A DNA stretch of 64,000 nt from Auanema rhodensis (Eukaryota > Nematoda > Chromadorea > Rhabditida > Rhabditidae): assembly GCA_964057225.1 (NCBI GenBank), contig OZ059896.1, positions 4,278,001 through 4,342,000 on the forward strand, written 5' to 3'. The notes below the pieces were generated by a model. That model was not told the DNA's origin and ran no database searches. It saw only the letters and a list, made by a program, of their open reading frames with translations. Shown piece by piece: positions 43,801 to 58,000 of this stretch (within the stretch, counting starts at the first letter, position 1; the number at the start of each line of letters is the position of its first letter). The translations under genes and the position numbers were made by a program.

Positions 43801-46283
43801 GAATCTAATTTTGAAAACCGCATCTCTTTATCTTTCACGTGAAGCGAGTTACATACCTAGTGCACATCACGTGTACATTTAATTAGCATAAATTAAAGTT
43901 CACGTAAATTTCAAAGTCATGGTTACCATGAACCAATATCAATAAAAATTTGTTTTTAGACTAATATGGACATGGGGAATCTAATTTTGAAAACCGCATC
44001 TCTTTATCTTTCACGTGAAGCGAGTTACATATAAAGTGCACATCACGTGTACATTTAATTAGCATAAATTAAAGTTCACGTAAATTTCAAAGTCATGGTT
44101 ACCATGCACCAATATTAATAAAAATTGGTTTTTAGACTAATATGGACATGGGGAATCTAATTTTGAAAACTGCATCTCTTTATCTTTCACGTGAAGCGAG
44201 TTACATACCAAGTGCACATCACGTGTACACTTAATTAGCATAAATTAAAGTTCACGTTAATTTCAAAGTCATGGTTACCATGAACCAATATCAATAAAAA
44301 CTTGTTTTTAGACTAATATGGACATGGGGAATCTAATTTTGAAAACCGCATCTCTTTATCTTTCACGTGAAGCGAGTTACATATAAAGTGCACATCACGT
44401 GTACATTTAATTAGCATAAATTAAAGTTCACGTAAATTTCAAAGTCATGGTTACCATGCACCAATATTAATAAAAATTTGTTTTTAGACTAATATGGACA
44501 TGGGGAATCTAATTTTGAAAACCGCATCTTTTTATCTTTCACGTGAAGCGAGTTACATACCAAGTGCACATCACGTGTACACTAAATTAGCATAAATTAA
44601 AGTTCACGTTAATTTCAAAGTCATGGTTACCATGCACCAATATCAATAAAAATTTGTTTTTAGACTAATTTGGACATGGGGAATCTAATTTTGAAAACCG
44701 CATCTCTTTATCTTTCACGTGAGGCGAGTTACATACCAAGTGCACATCACGTGTACATTTAATTAGCATAAATTAAAGTTCACGTAAATTTCAAAGTCAT
44801 GGTTACCATGAACCAATATCAATAAAAATTTGTTTTTAGACTAATATGGACATGGGGAATCTAATTTTGAAAACCGCATCTCTTTATCTTTCAAGTGAAG
44901 CGAGTTACATACCAAGTGCACATCACGTGTACATTTAATTAGCATAAATTAAAGTTCACGTAAATTTCAAATTCATGGTTACCATGAACCAATATCAATA
45001 AAAATTTGTTTTTAAACTAATATGGACATGGGGATTCTAATTTTGAAAACCGCATCTCTTTATCTTTCACGTGAAGCGAGTTACATACCTAGTGCACATC
45101 ACGTGTACATTTAATTAGCATAAATTAAAGTTCACGTAAATTTCAAAGTCATGGTTACCATGAACCAATATCAATAAAAATCTGTTTTTAGACTAATTTG
45201 GACATGGGGAATCTAATTTTGAAAACCGCATCTCTTTATCTTTCACGTGAAGCGAGTTACATACCAAGTGCACATCACGTGTACACTAAATTAGCATAAA
45301 TTAAAGTTCACGTTAATTTCAAAGTCATGGTTAGCATGAACCAATATCAATAAAAATTTGTTTTTAGACTAATATGGACATGGGGAATCTAATTTTGAAA
45401 ACCGCATCTCTTTATCTTTCACGTGAAGCGAGTTACATACCAAGTGCACATCACGTGTACACTAAATTAGCATAAATTAAAGTTCACGTTAATTTCAAAG
45501 TCATGGTTACCATGAACCAATATCAATAAAAATTTGTTTTTAAACTAATATGGACATGGGGAATCTAATTTTGAAAACCGCATCTCTTTATCTTTCACGT
45601 GAAGCGAGTTACATACCTAGTGCACATCACGTGTACATTTAATTAGCATAAATTAAAGTTCACGTAAATTTCAAAGTCATGGTTACCATGAACCAATATC
45701 AATAAAAATTTGTTTTTAGACTAATATGGACATGGGGAATCTAATTTTGAAAACTGCATCTCTTTATCTTTCACGTGAAGCGAGTTACATATAAAGTGCA
45801 CATCACGTGTACATTTAATTAGCATAAATTAAAGTTCACGTAAATTTCAAAGTCATGGTTACCATGCACCAATATTAATAAAAATTGGTTTTTAGACTAA
45901 TATGGACATGGGGAATCTAATTTTGAAAACTGCATCTCTTTATCTTTCACGTGAAGCGAGTTACATACCAAGTGCACATCACGTGTACACTTAATTAGCA
46001 TAAATTAAAGTTCACGTTAATTTCAAAGTCATGGTTACCATGAACCAATATCAATAAAAACTTGTTTTTAGACTAATATGGACATGGGGAATCTAATTTT
46101 GAAAACCGCATCTCTTTATCTTTCACGTGAAGCGAGTTACATATAAAGTGCACATAACGTGTACATTTAATTAGCATAAATTAAAGTTCACGTAAATTTC
46201 AAAGTCATGGTTACCATGCACCAATATTAATAAAAATTTGTTTTTAGACTAATATGGACATGGGGAATCTAATTTTGAAAACC
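37660..46283. repeat. 31-monomer (5456-bp) higher-order repeat, two copies
   Basis: 37660-40827 matches 43116-46283 over 18 monomers. Markers: TTAGAATAAAT (37723/43179), ATTGGTTTTT (38669/44125 and 40429/45885), AAAACTTG and AATCTGTTTT (39723/45179). Within each copy there is a nested 10-monomer (1760-bp) repeat of the ATTGG block. Confidence 0.85.
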
Positions 46284-47867
46284 GCATCTTTTTATCTTTC
46301 ACGTGAAGCGAGTTACATACCAAGTGCACATCACGTGTACACTAAATTAGCATAAATTAAAGTTCACGTTAATTTCAAAGTGATGGTTACCATGCACCAA
46401 TATCAATAAAAATTTGTTTTTAGACTAATTTGGACATGGGGAATCTAATTTTGAAAACAGCATCTCTTTATCTTTCACGTGAGGCGAGTTACATACCAAG
46501 TGCACATCACGTGTACATTTAATTAGCATAAATTAAAGTTCACGTAAATTTCAAAGTCATGGTTACCATGAACCAATATCAATAAAAATTTGTTCTTAGA
46601 CTAATATGGACATGGGGAATCTAATTTTGAAAACCGCATCTCTTTATCTTTCAAGTGAAGCGAGTTACATACCAAGTGCACATCACGTGTACATTTAATT
46701 AGCATAAATTAAAGTTCACGTAAATTTCAAATTCATGGTTACCATGAACCAATATCAATAAAAATTTGTTTTTAAACTAATATGGACATGGGGATTCTAA
46801 TTTTGAAAACCGCATCTCTTTATCTTTCACGTGAAGCGAGTTACATACCTAGTGCACATCACGTGTACATTTAATTAGCATAAATTAAAGTTCACGTAAA
46901 TTTCAAAGTCATGGTTACCATGAACCAATATCAATAAAAATCTGTTTTTAGACTAATTTGGACATGGGGAATCTAATTTTGAAAACCGCATCTCTTTATC
47001 TTTCAAGTGAAGCGAGTTACATACCAAGTGCACATCACGTGTACATTTAATTAGCATAAATTAAAGTTCACGTAAATTTCAAATTCATGGTTACCATGAA
47101 CCAATATCAATAAAAATTTGTTTTTAAACTAATATGGACATGGGGAATCTAATTTTGAAAACCGCATCTCTTTATCTTTCACGTGAAGCGAGTTACATAC
47201 CTAGTGCACATCACGTGTACATTTAATAAGCATAAATTAAAGTTCACGTAAATTTCAAATTCATGGTTACCATGAACCAATATCAATAAAAATTTGTTTT
47301 TAAACTAATATGGACATGGGGATTCTAATTTTGAAAACCGCATCTCTTTATCTTTCACGTGAAGCGAGTTACATACCTAGTGCACATCACGTGTACATTT
47401 AATTAGCATAAATTAAAGTTCACGTAAATTTCAAAGTCATGGTTACCATGAACCAATATCAATAAAAATTTGTTTTTAGACTAATTTGGACATGGGGAAT
47501 CTAATTTTGAAAACCGCATCTCTTTATCTTTCAAGTGAAGCGAGTTACATACCAAGTGCACATCACGTGTACATTTAATTAGCATAAATCAAAGTTCACG
47601 TAAATTTCAAAGTCATGGTTACCATGAACCAATATCAATAAAAATTTGTTTTTAGACTAATATGGACATGGGGAATCTAATTTTGAAAACCGCATCTTTT
47701 TATCTTTCACGTGAAGCGAGTTACATACCAAGTGCACATCACGTGTACACTAAATTAGCATAAATTAAAGTTCACGTTAATTTCAAAGTCATGGTTACCA
47801 TGCACCAATATCAATAAAAATTTGTTTTTAGACTAAATTGGACATGGGGAATCTAATTTTGAAAACC
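41884..47867. repeat. 28-monomer (4928-bp) repeat: 41884-42939 and 46812-47867
   Basis: Six monomers recur: AATCTG unit (42011/46939), ATTCATGG unit, the rare TTTAATAAGC unit (42294/47222), a GATTC unit, AAATCAAAG unit (42659/47587) and CTTTTTATC/CACTAAATT/TAAATTGG unit. It overlaps the second copy of the 31-monomer repeat, so the two events are nested or interleaved. Confidence 0.8.
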
Positions 47868-50800
47868 GCATCTCTTTATCTTTCAAGTGAAGCGAGTTAC
47901 ATACCAAGTGCACATCAAGTGTACATTTAATTAGCATAAATTAAAGTTCACGTAAATTTCAAATTCATGGTTACCATGAACCAATATCAATAAAAATTTG
48001 TTTTTAAACTAATATGGACATGGGGAATCTAATTTTGAAAACCGCATCTCTTTATCTTTCACGTGAAGCGAGTTACATACCTAGTGCACATCACGTGTAC
48101 ATTTAATTAGCATAAATTAAAGTTCACGTAAATTTCAAATTCATGGTTACCATGAACCAATATCAATAAAAATTTGTTTTTAAACTAATATGGACATGGG
48201 GATTCTAATTTTGAAAACCGCATCTCTTTATCTTTCACGTGAAGCGAGTTACATACCTAGTGCACATCACGTGTACATTTAATTAGCATAAATTAAAGTT
48301 CACGTAAATTTCAAAGTCATGGTTACCATGAACCAATATCAATAAAAATATGTTTTTAGACTAATTTGGACATGGGGAATCTAATTTTGAAAACCGCATC
48401 TCTTTATCTTTCACGTGAAGCGAGTTACATATAAAGTGCACATCACGTGTACATTTAATTAGCATAAATTAAAGTTCACGTAAATTTCAAAGTCATGGTT
48501 ACCATGCACCAATATTAATAAAAATTTGTTTTTAGACTAATATGGACATGGGGAATCTAATTTTGAAAACCGCATCTTTTTATCTTTCACGTGAAGCGAG
48601 TTACATACCAAGTGCACATCACGTGTACACTAAATTAGCATAAATTAAAGTTCACGTTAATTTCAAAGTCATGGTTACCATGCACCAATATCAATAAAAA
48701 TTTGTTGTTAGACTAATTTGGACATGGGGAATCTAATTTTGAAAACCGCATCTCTTTATCTTTCACGTGAGGCGAGTTACATACCAAGTGCACATCACGT
48801 GTACATTTAATTAGCATAAATTAAAGTTCACGTAAATTTCAAAGTCATGGTTACCATGAACCAATATCAATAAAAATTTGTTTTTAGACTAATATGGACA
48901 TGGGGAATCTAATTTTGAAAACCGCATCTCTTTATCTTTCAAGTGAAGCGAGTTACATACCAAGTGCACATCACGTGTACATTTAATTAGCATAAATTAA
49001 AGTTCACGTAAATTTCAAAGTCATGGTTACCATGAACCAATATCAATAAAAATTTGTTGTTAGACTAATATGGACATGGGGAATCTAATTTTGAAAACCG
49101 CATCTTTTTATCTTTCACGTGAAGCGAGTTACATACCAAGTGCACATCACGTGTACACTAAATTAGCATAAATTAAAGTTCACGTTAATTTCAAAGTCAT
49201 GGTTACCATGCACCAATATCAATAAAAATTTGTTGTTAGACTAATTTGGACATGGGGAATCTAATTTTGAAAACCGCATCTCTTTATCTTTCACGTGAGG
49301 CGAGTTACATACCAAGTGCACATCACGTGTACATTTAATTAGCATAAATTAAAGTTCACGTAAATTTCAAAGTCATGGTTACCATGAACCAATATCAATA
49401 AAAATTTGTTTTTAGACTAATATGGACATGGGGAATCTAATTTTGAAAACCGCATCTCTTTATCTTTCAAGTGAAGCGAGTTACATACCAAGTGCACATC
49501 ACGTGTACATTTAATTAGCATAAATTAAAGTTCACGTAAATTTCAAAGTCATGGTTACCATGAACCAATATCAATAAAAATTTGTTGTTAGACTAATATG
49601 GACATGGGGAATCTAATTTTGAAAACCGCATCTTTTTATCTTTCACGTGAAGCGAGTTACATACCAAGTGCACATCACGTGTACACTAAATTAGCATAAA
49701 TTAAAGTTCACGTTAATTTCAAAGTCATGGTTACCATGCACCAATATCAATAAAAATTTGTTTTTAGACTAATTTGGACATGGGGAATCTAATTTTGAAA
49801 ACCGCATCTCTTTATCTTTCACGTGAGGCGAGTTACATACCAAGTGCACATCACGTGTACATTTAATTAGCATAAATTAAAGTTCACGTAAATTTCAAAG
49901 TCATGGTTACCATGAACCAATATCAATAAAAATTTGTTTTTAGACTAATATGGACATGGGGAATCTAATTTTGAAAACCGCATCTCTTTATCTTTCAAGT
50001 GAAGCGAGTTACATACCAAGTGCACATCACGTGTACATTTAATTAGCATAAATTAAAGTTCACGTAAATTTCAAATTCATGGTTACCATGAACCAATATC
50101 AATAAAAATTTGTTTTTAAACTAATATGGACATGGGGATTCTAATTTTGAAAACCGCATCTCTTTATCTTTCACGTGAAGCGAGTTACATACCTAGTGCA
50201 CATCACGTGTACATTTAATTAGCATAAATTAAAGTTCACGTAAATTTCAAAGTCATGGTTACCATGAACCAATATCAATAAAAATCTGTTTTTAGACTAA
50301 TTTGGACATGGGGAATCTAATTTTGAAAACCGCATCTCTTTATCTTTCAAGTGAAGCGAGTTACATACCAAGTGCACATCACGTGTACATTTAATTAGCA
50401 TAAATTAAAGTTCACGTAAATTTCAAATTCATGGTTACCATGAACCAATATCAATAAAAATTTGTTTTTAAACTAATATGGACATGGGGAATCTAATTTT
50501 GAAAACCGCATCTCTTTATCTTTCACGTGAAGCGAGTTACATACCTAGTGCACATCACGTGTACATTTAATTAGCATAAATTAAAGTTCACGTAAATTTC
50601 AAATTCATGGTTACCATGAACCAATATCAATAAAAATTTGTTTTTAAACTAATATGGACATGGGGATTCTAATTTTGAAAACCGCATCTCTTTATCTTTC
50701 ACGTGAAGCGAGTTACATACCTAGTGCACATCACGTGTACATTTAATTAGCATAAATTAAAGTTCACGTAAATTTCAAATTCATGGTTACCATGAACCAA

Positions 50801-51387
50801 TATCAATAAAAATTTGTTTTTAAACTAATATGGACATGGGGATTCTAATTTTGAAAACCGCATCTCTTTATCTTTCACGTGAAGCGAGTTACATACCTAG
50901 TGCACATCACGTGTACATTTAATTAGCATAAATTAAAGTTCACGTAAATTTCAAAGTCATGGTTACCATGAACCAATATCAATAAAAATTTGTTTTTAGA
51001 CTAATTTGGACATGGGGAATCTAATTTTGAAAACCGCATCTCTTTATCTTTCAAGTGAAGCGAGTTACATACCAAGTGCACATCACGTGTACATTTAATT
51101 AGCATAAATCAAAGTTCACGTAAATTTCAAAGTCATGGTTACCATGAACCAATATCAATAAAAATTTGTTTTTAGACTAATATGGACATGGGGAATCTAA
51201 TTTTGAAAACCGCATCTTTTTATCTTTCACGTGAAGCGAGTTACATACCAAGTGCACATCACGTGTACACTAAATTAGCATAAATTAAAGTTCACGTTAA
51301 TTTCAAAGTCATGGTTACCATGCACCAATATCAATAAAAATTTGTTTTTAGACTAAATTGGACATGGGGAATCTAATTTTGAAAACC
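46988..51387. repeat. 19-20-monomer repeat: 46.8-47.9 and 50.1-51.4 kb
   Basis: The AATCTG marker recurs at 3344 bp (46939/50283), but AAATCAAAG (47590/51110) and TAAATTGG (47831/51351) recur at 3520 bp. The extra 176 bp is a one-monomer tandem duplication in the right copy (50508-50683 and 50684-50859, both CCTAG/ATTCATGG/AAAC/GATTC). Confidence 0.75.
48572..50155. repeat. Three-monomer (528-bp) expansion, about three copies
   Basis: 48572-49099, 49100-49627 and 49628-50155 each run CTTTTTATC/CACTAAATT unit, GAGGCGAG unit, CAAGTG unit. TTGTTGTTA is in the first and third unit of copies 1 and 2 only. Copy 3 has the ancestral TTTTTA and ends with ATTCATGG. Confidence 0.85.
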
Positions 51388-52267
51388 GCATCTCTTTATC
51401 TTTCAAGTGAAGCGAGTTACATACCAAGTGCACATCAAGTGTACATTTAATTAGCATAAATTAAAGTTCACGTAAATTTCAAATTCATGGTTACCATGAA
51501 CCAATATCAATAAAAATTTGTTTTTAAACTAATATGGACATGGGGAATCTAATTTTGAAAACCGCATCTCTTTATCTTTCACGTGAAGCGAGTTACATAC
51601 CTAGTGCACATCACGTGTACATTTAATTAGCATAAATTAAAGTTCACGTAAATTTCAAAGTCATGGTTACCATGAACCAATATCAATAAAAATTTGTTTT
51701 TAAACTAATATGGACATGGGGATTCTAATTTTGAAAACCGCATCTCTTTATCTTTCACGTGAAGCGAGTTACATACCTAGTGCACATCACGTGTACATTT
51801 AATTAGCATAAATTAAAGTTCACGTTAATTTCAAAGTCATGGTTACCATGCACCAATATCAATAAAAATTTGTTTTTAGACTAAATTGGACATGGGGAAT
51901 CTAATTTTGAAAACCGCATCTCTTTATCTTTCAAGTGAAGCGAGTTACATACCAAGTGCACATCAAGTGTACATTTAATTAGCATAAATTAAAGTTCACG
52001 TAAATTTCAAATTCATGGTTACCATGAACCAATATCAATAAAAATTTGTTTTTAAACTAATATGGACATGGGGAATCTAATTTTGAAAACCGCATCTCTT
52101 TATCTTTCACGTGAAGCGAGTTACATACCTAGTGCACATCACGTGTACATTTAATTAGCATAAATTAAAGTTCACGTAAATTTCAAATTCATGGTTACCA
52201 TGAACCAATATCAATAAAAATTTGTTTTTAAACTAATATGGACATGGGGATTCTAATTTTGAAAACC
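51212..52267. repeat. Three-monomer (528-bp) duplication with a chimeric unit
   Basis: TAAATTGG (51351/51879) and ATCAAGTG (about 51434/51962) recur at 528 bp. The junction unit 51740-51915 begins as a CCTAG/CATTTAATT type and ends as a GTTAATTT/GCACC/TAAATTGG type. Confidence 0.8.
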
Positions 52268-55083
52268 GCATCTCTTTATCTTTCACGTGAAGCGAGTTAC
52301 ATACCTAGTGCACATCACGTGTACATTTAATTAGCATAAATTAAAGTTCACGTAAATTTCAAAGTCATGGTTACCATGAACCAATATCAATAAAAATATG
52401 TTTTTAGACTAATTTGGACATGGGGAATCTAATTTTGAAAACCGCATCTCTTTATCTTTCACGTGAAGCGAGTTACATATAAAGTGCACATCACGTGTAC
52501 ATTTAATTAGCATAAATTAAAGTTCACGTAAATTTCAAAGTCATGGTTACCATGCACCAATATTAATAAAAATTTGTTTTTAGACTAATATGGACATGGG
52601 GAATCTAATTTTGAAAACCGCATCTTTTTATCTTTCACGTGAAGCGAGTTACATACCAAGTGCACATCACGTGTACACTAAATTAGCATAAATTAAAGTT
52701 CACGTTAATTTCAAAGTCATGGTTACCATGCACCAATATCAATAAAAATTTGTTGTTAGACTAATTTGGACATGGGGAATCTAATTTTGAAAACCGCATC
52801 TCTTTATCTTTCACGTGAGGCGAGTTACATACCAAGTGCACATCACGTGTACATTTAATTAGCATAAATTAAAGTTCACGTAAATTTCAAAGTCATGGTT
52901 AGCATGAACCAATATCAATAAAAATTTGTTTTTAGACTAATATGGACATGGGGAATCTAATTTTGAGAACCGCATCTCTTTATCTTTCAAGTGAAGCGAG
53001 TTACATACCAAGTGCACATCACGTGTACATTTAATTAGCATAAATTAAAGTTCACGTAAATTTCAAATTCATGGTTACCATGAACCAATATCAATAAAAA
53101 TTTGTTTTTAAACTAATATGGACATGGGGATTCTAATTTTGAAAACCGCATCTCTTTATCTTTCACGTGAAGCGAGTTACATACCTAGTGCACATCACGT
53201 GTACATTTAATTAGCATAAATTAAAGTTCACGTAAATTTCAAAGTCATGGTTACCATGAACCAATATCAATAAAAATTTGTTTTTAGACTAATTTGGACA
53301 TGGGGAATCTAATTTTGAAAACCGCATCTCTTTATCTTTCAATTGAAGCGAGTTACATACCAAGTGCACATCACGTGTACATTTAATTAGCATAAATTAA
53401 AGTTCACGTAAATTTCAAATTCATGGTTACCATAAACCAATATCAATAAAAATTTGTTTTTAAACTAATATGGACATGGGGAATCTAATTTTGAAAACCG
53501 CATCTCTTTATCTTTCACGTGAAGCGAGTTACATACCTAGTGCACATCACGTGTACATTTAATTAGCATAAATTAAAGTTCACGTAAATTTCAAATTCAT
53601 GGTTACCATGAACCAATATCAATAAAAATTTGTTTTTAAACTAATATGGACATGGGGATTCTAATTTTGAAAACCGCATCTCTTTATCTTTCACGTGAAG
53701 CGAGTTACATACCTAGTGCACATCACGTGTACATTTAATTAGCATAAATTAAAGTTCACGTAAATTTCAAAGTCATGGTTACCATGAACCAATATCAATA
53801 AAAATTTGTTTTTAGACTAATTTGGACATGGGGAATCTAATTTTGAAAACCGCATCTCTTTATCTTTCAAGTGAAGCGAGTTACATACCAAGTGCACATC
53901 ACGTGTACATTTAATTAGCATAAATCAAAGTTCACGTAAATTTCAAAGTCATGGTTACCATGAACCAATATCAATAAAAATTTGTTTTTAGACTAATATG
54001 GACATGGGGAATCTAATTTTGAAAACCGCATCTTTTTATCTTTCACGTGAAGCGAGTTACATACCAAGTGCACATCACGTGTACACTAAATTAGCATAAA
54101 TTAAAGTTCACGTTAATTTCAAAGTCATGGTTACCATGCACCAATATCAATAAAAATTTGTTTTTAGACTAATATGGACATGGGGAATCTAATTTTGAAA
54201 ACCGCATCTCTTTATCTTTCACGTGAAGCGAGTTACATACCTAGTGCACATCACGTGTACATTTAATTAGCATAAATTAAAGTTCACGTAAATTTCAAAG
54301 TCATGGTTACCATGAACCAATATCAATAAAAATTTGTTTTTAGACTAATATGGACATGGGGAATCTAATTTTGAAAACCGCATCTCTTTATCTTTCACGT
54401 GAAGCGAGTTACATACCAAGTGCACATCACGTGTACATTTAATTAGCATAAATTAAAGTTCACGTAAAATTCAAAGTCATGGTTACCATGAACCAATATC
54501 AATAAAAATTTGTTTTTAGACTAATTTGGACATGGGGAATCTAATTTTGAAAACCGCATCTCTTTATCTTTCAAGTGAAGCGAGTTACATACCAAGTGCA
54601 CATCACGTGTACATTTAATTAGCATAAATTAAAGTTCACGTAAATTTCAAAGTCATGGTTACCATGAACCAATATCAATAAAAATTTGTTTTTAGACTAA
54701 TATGGACATGGGGAATCTAATTTTGAAAACCGCATCTCTTTATCTTTCACGTGAAGCGAGTTACATACCTAGTGCACATCACGTGTACATTTAATTAGCA
54801 TAAATTAAAGTTCACGTAAATTTCAAAGTCATGGTTACCATGAACCAATATCAATAAAAATTTGTTTTTAAACTAATATGGACATGGGGAATCTAATTTT
54901 GAAAACCGCATCTCTTTATCTTTCACGTGAAGCGAGTTACATACCAAGTGCACATCACGTGTACATTTAATTAGCATAAATTAAAGTTCACGTAAATTTC
55001 AAAGTCATGGTTACCATGAACCAATATCAATAAAAATTTGTTTTTAGACTAATTTGGACATGGGGAATCTAATTTTGAAAACC

Positions 55084-58000
55084 GCATCTCTTTATCTTTC
55101 AAGTGAAGCGAGTTACATACCAAGTGCACATCACGTGTACATTTAATTAGCATAAATTAAAGTTCACGTAAAATTCAAAGTCATGGTTACCATGAACCAA
55201 TATCAATAAAAATTTGTTTTTAGACTAATTTGGACATGGGGAATCTAATTTTGAAAACCGCATCTCTTTATCTTTCAAGTGAAGCGAGTTACATACCAAG
55301 TGCACATCACGTGTACATTTAATTAGCATAAATTAAAGTTCACGTAAATTTCAAAGTCATGGTTACCATGAACCAATATCAATAAAAATTTGTTTTTAAA
55401 CTAATATGGACATGGGGAATCTAATTTTGAAAACCGCATCTCTTTATCTTTCACGTGAAGCGAGTTACATACCTAGTGCACATCACGTGTACATTTAATT
55501 AGCATAAATTAAAGTTCACGTAAATTTCAAAGTCATGGTTACCATGAACCAATATCAATAAAAATTTGTTTTTAGACTAATTTGGACATGGGGAATCTAA
55601 TTTTGAAAACCGCATCTCTTTATCTTTCAAGTGAAGCGAGTTACATACCAAGTGCACATCACGTGTACATTCAATTAGCATAAATTAAAGTTCACGTAAA
55701 TTTCAAATTCATGGTTACCATGAACCAATATCAATAAAAATTTGTTTTTAAACTAATATGGACATGGGGAATCTAATTTTGAAAACCGCATCTCTTTATC
55801 TTTCACGTGAAGCGAGTTACATACCAAGTGCACATCACGTGTACATTCAATTAGCATAAATTAAAGTTCACGTAAATTTCAAATTCATGGTTACCATGAA
55901 CCAATATCAATAAAAATTTGTTTTTAAACTAATATGGACATGGGGATTCTAATTTTGAAAACCGCATCTCTTTATCTTTCACGTGAAGCGAGTTACATAC
56001 CTAGTGCACATCACGTGTACATTTAATTAGCATAAATTAAAGTTCACGTAAATTTCAAAGTCATGGTTACCATGAACCAATATCGATAAAAATTTGTTTT
56101 TAGACTAATTTGGACATGGGGAATCTAATTTTGAAAACCGCATCTCTTTATCTTTCAAGTGAAGCGAGTTACATACCAAGTGCACATCACGTGTACATTT
56201 AATTAGCATAAATTAAAGTTCACGTAAATTTCAAAGTCATGGTTACCATGAACCAATATCAATAAAAATTTGTTTTTAGACTAATATGGACATGGGGAAT
56301 CTAATTTTGAAAACCGCATCTCTTTATCTTTCACGTGAAGCGAGTTACATATAAAGTGCACATCAAGTGTACATTTAATTAGCATAAATTAAAGTTCACG
56401 TAAATTTCAAAGTCATGGTTACCATGCACCAATATTAATAAAAATTTGTTTTTAGACTAATATGGACATGGGGAATCTAATTTTGAAAACCGCATCTCTT
56501 TATCTTTCACGTGAAGCGAGTTACATACCAAGTGCACATCACGTGTACATTTAATTAGCATAAATTAAAGTTCACGTAAATTTCAAAGTCATGGTTACCA
56601 TGAACCAATATCAATAAAAATTTGTTTTTAGACTAATTTGGACATGGGGAATCTAATTTTGAAAACCGCATCTCTTTATCTTTCAAGTGAAGCGAGTTAC
56701 ATACCAAGTGCACATCACGTGTACATTTAATTAGCATAAATTAAAGTTCACGTAAATTTCAAAGTCATGGTTACCATGAACCAATATCAATAAAAATTTG
56801 TTTTTAGACTAATTTGGACATGGGGAATCTAATTTTGAAAACCGCATCTCTTTATCTTTCAAGTGAAGCGAGTTACATACCAAGTGCACATCACGTGTAC
56901 ATTTAATTAGCATAAATTAAAGTTCACGTAAAATTCAAAGTCATGGTTACCATGAACCAATATCAATAAAAATTTGTTTTTAGACTAATTTGGACATGGG
57001 GAATCTAATTTTGAAAACCGCATCTCTTTATCTTTCAAGTGAAGCGAGTTACATACCAAGTGCACATCACGTGTACATTTAATTAGCATAAATTAAAGTT
57101 CACGTAAATTTCAAAGTCATGGTTACCATGAACCAATATCAATAAAAATTTGTTTTTAAACTAATATGGACATGGGGAATCTAATTTTGAAAACCGCATC
57201 TCTTTATCTTTCACGTGAAGCGAGTTACATACCTAGTGCACATCACGTGTACATTTAATTAGCATAAATTAAAGTTCACGTAAATTTCAAAGTCATGGTT
57301 ACCATGAACCAATATCAATAAAAATTTGTTTTTAGACTAATTTGGACATGGGGAATCTAATTTTGAAAACCGCATCTCTTTATCTTTCAAGTGAAGCGAG
57401 TTACATACCAAGTGCACATCACGTGTACATTCAATTAGCATAAATTAAAGTTCACGTAAATTTCAAATTCATGGTTACCATGAACCAATATCAATAAAAA
57501 TTTGTTTTTAAACTAATATGGACATGGGGAATCTAATTTTGAAAACCGCATCTCTTTATCTTTCACGTGAAGCGAGTTACATACCTAGTGCACATCACGT
57601 GTACATTTAATTAGCATAAATTAAAGTTCACGTAAATTTCAAATTCATGGTTACCATGAACCAATATCAATAAAAATTTGTTTTTAAACTAATATGGACA
57701 TGGGGATTCTAATTTTGAAAACCGCATCTCTTTATCTTTCACGTGAAGCGAGTTACATACCTAGTGCACATCACGTGTACATTTAATTAGCATAAATTAA
57801 AGTTCACGTAAATTTCAAAGTCATGGTTACCATGAACCAATATCAATAAAAATTTGTTTTTAGACTAATTTGGACATGGGGAATCTAATTTTGAAAACCG
57901 CATCTCTTTATCTTTCAAGTGAAGCGAGTTACATACCAAGTGCACATCACGTGTACATTTAATTAGCATAAATTAAAGTTCACGTAAATTTCAAAGTCAT

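Larger units (their letters stand above)
47868..52971. repeat. 23-monomer (4048-bp) repeat: 47868-48923 and 51916-52971
   Basis: Six monomers match, including ATCAAGTG, AAAAATATG (48344/52392) and the rare TTGTTGTTAGAC (48702/52750). The 20765-21820 block is a third relative but lacks the TTGTTG change, which places that mutation after the long-range copy and before the 4048-bp duplication. Confidence 0.8.
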
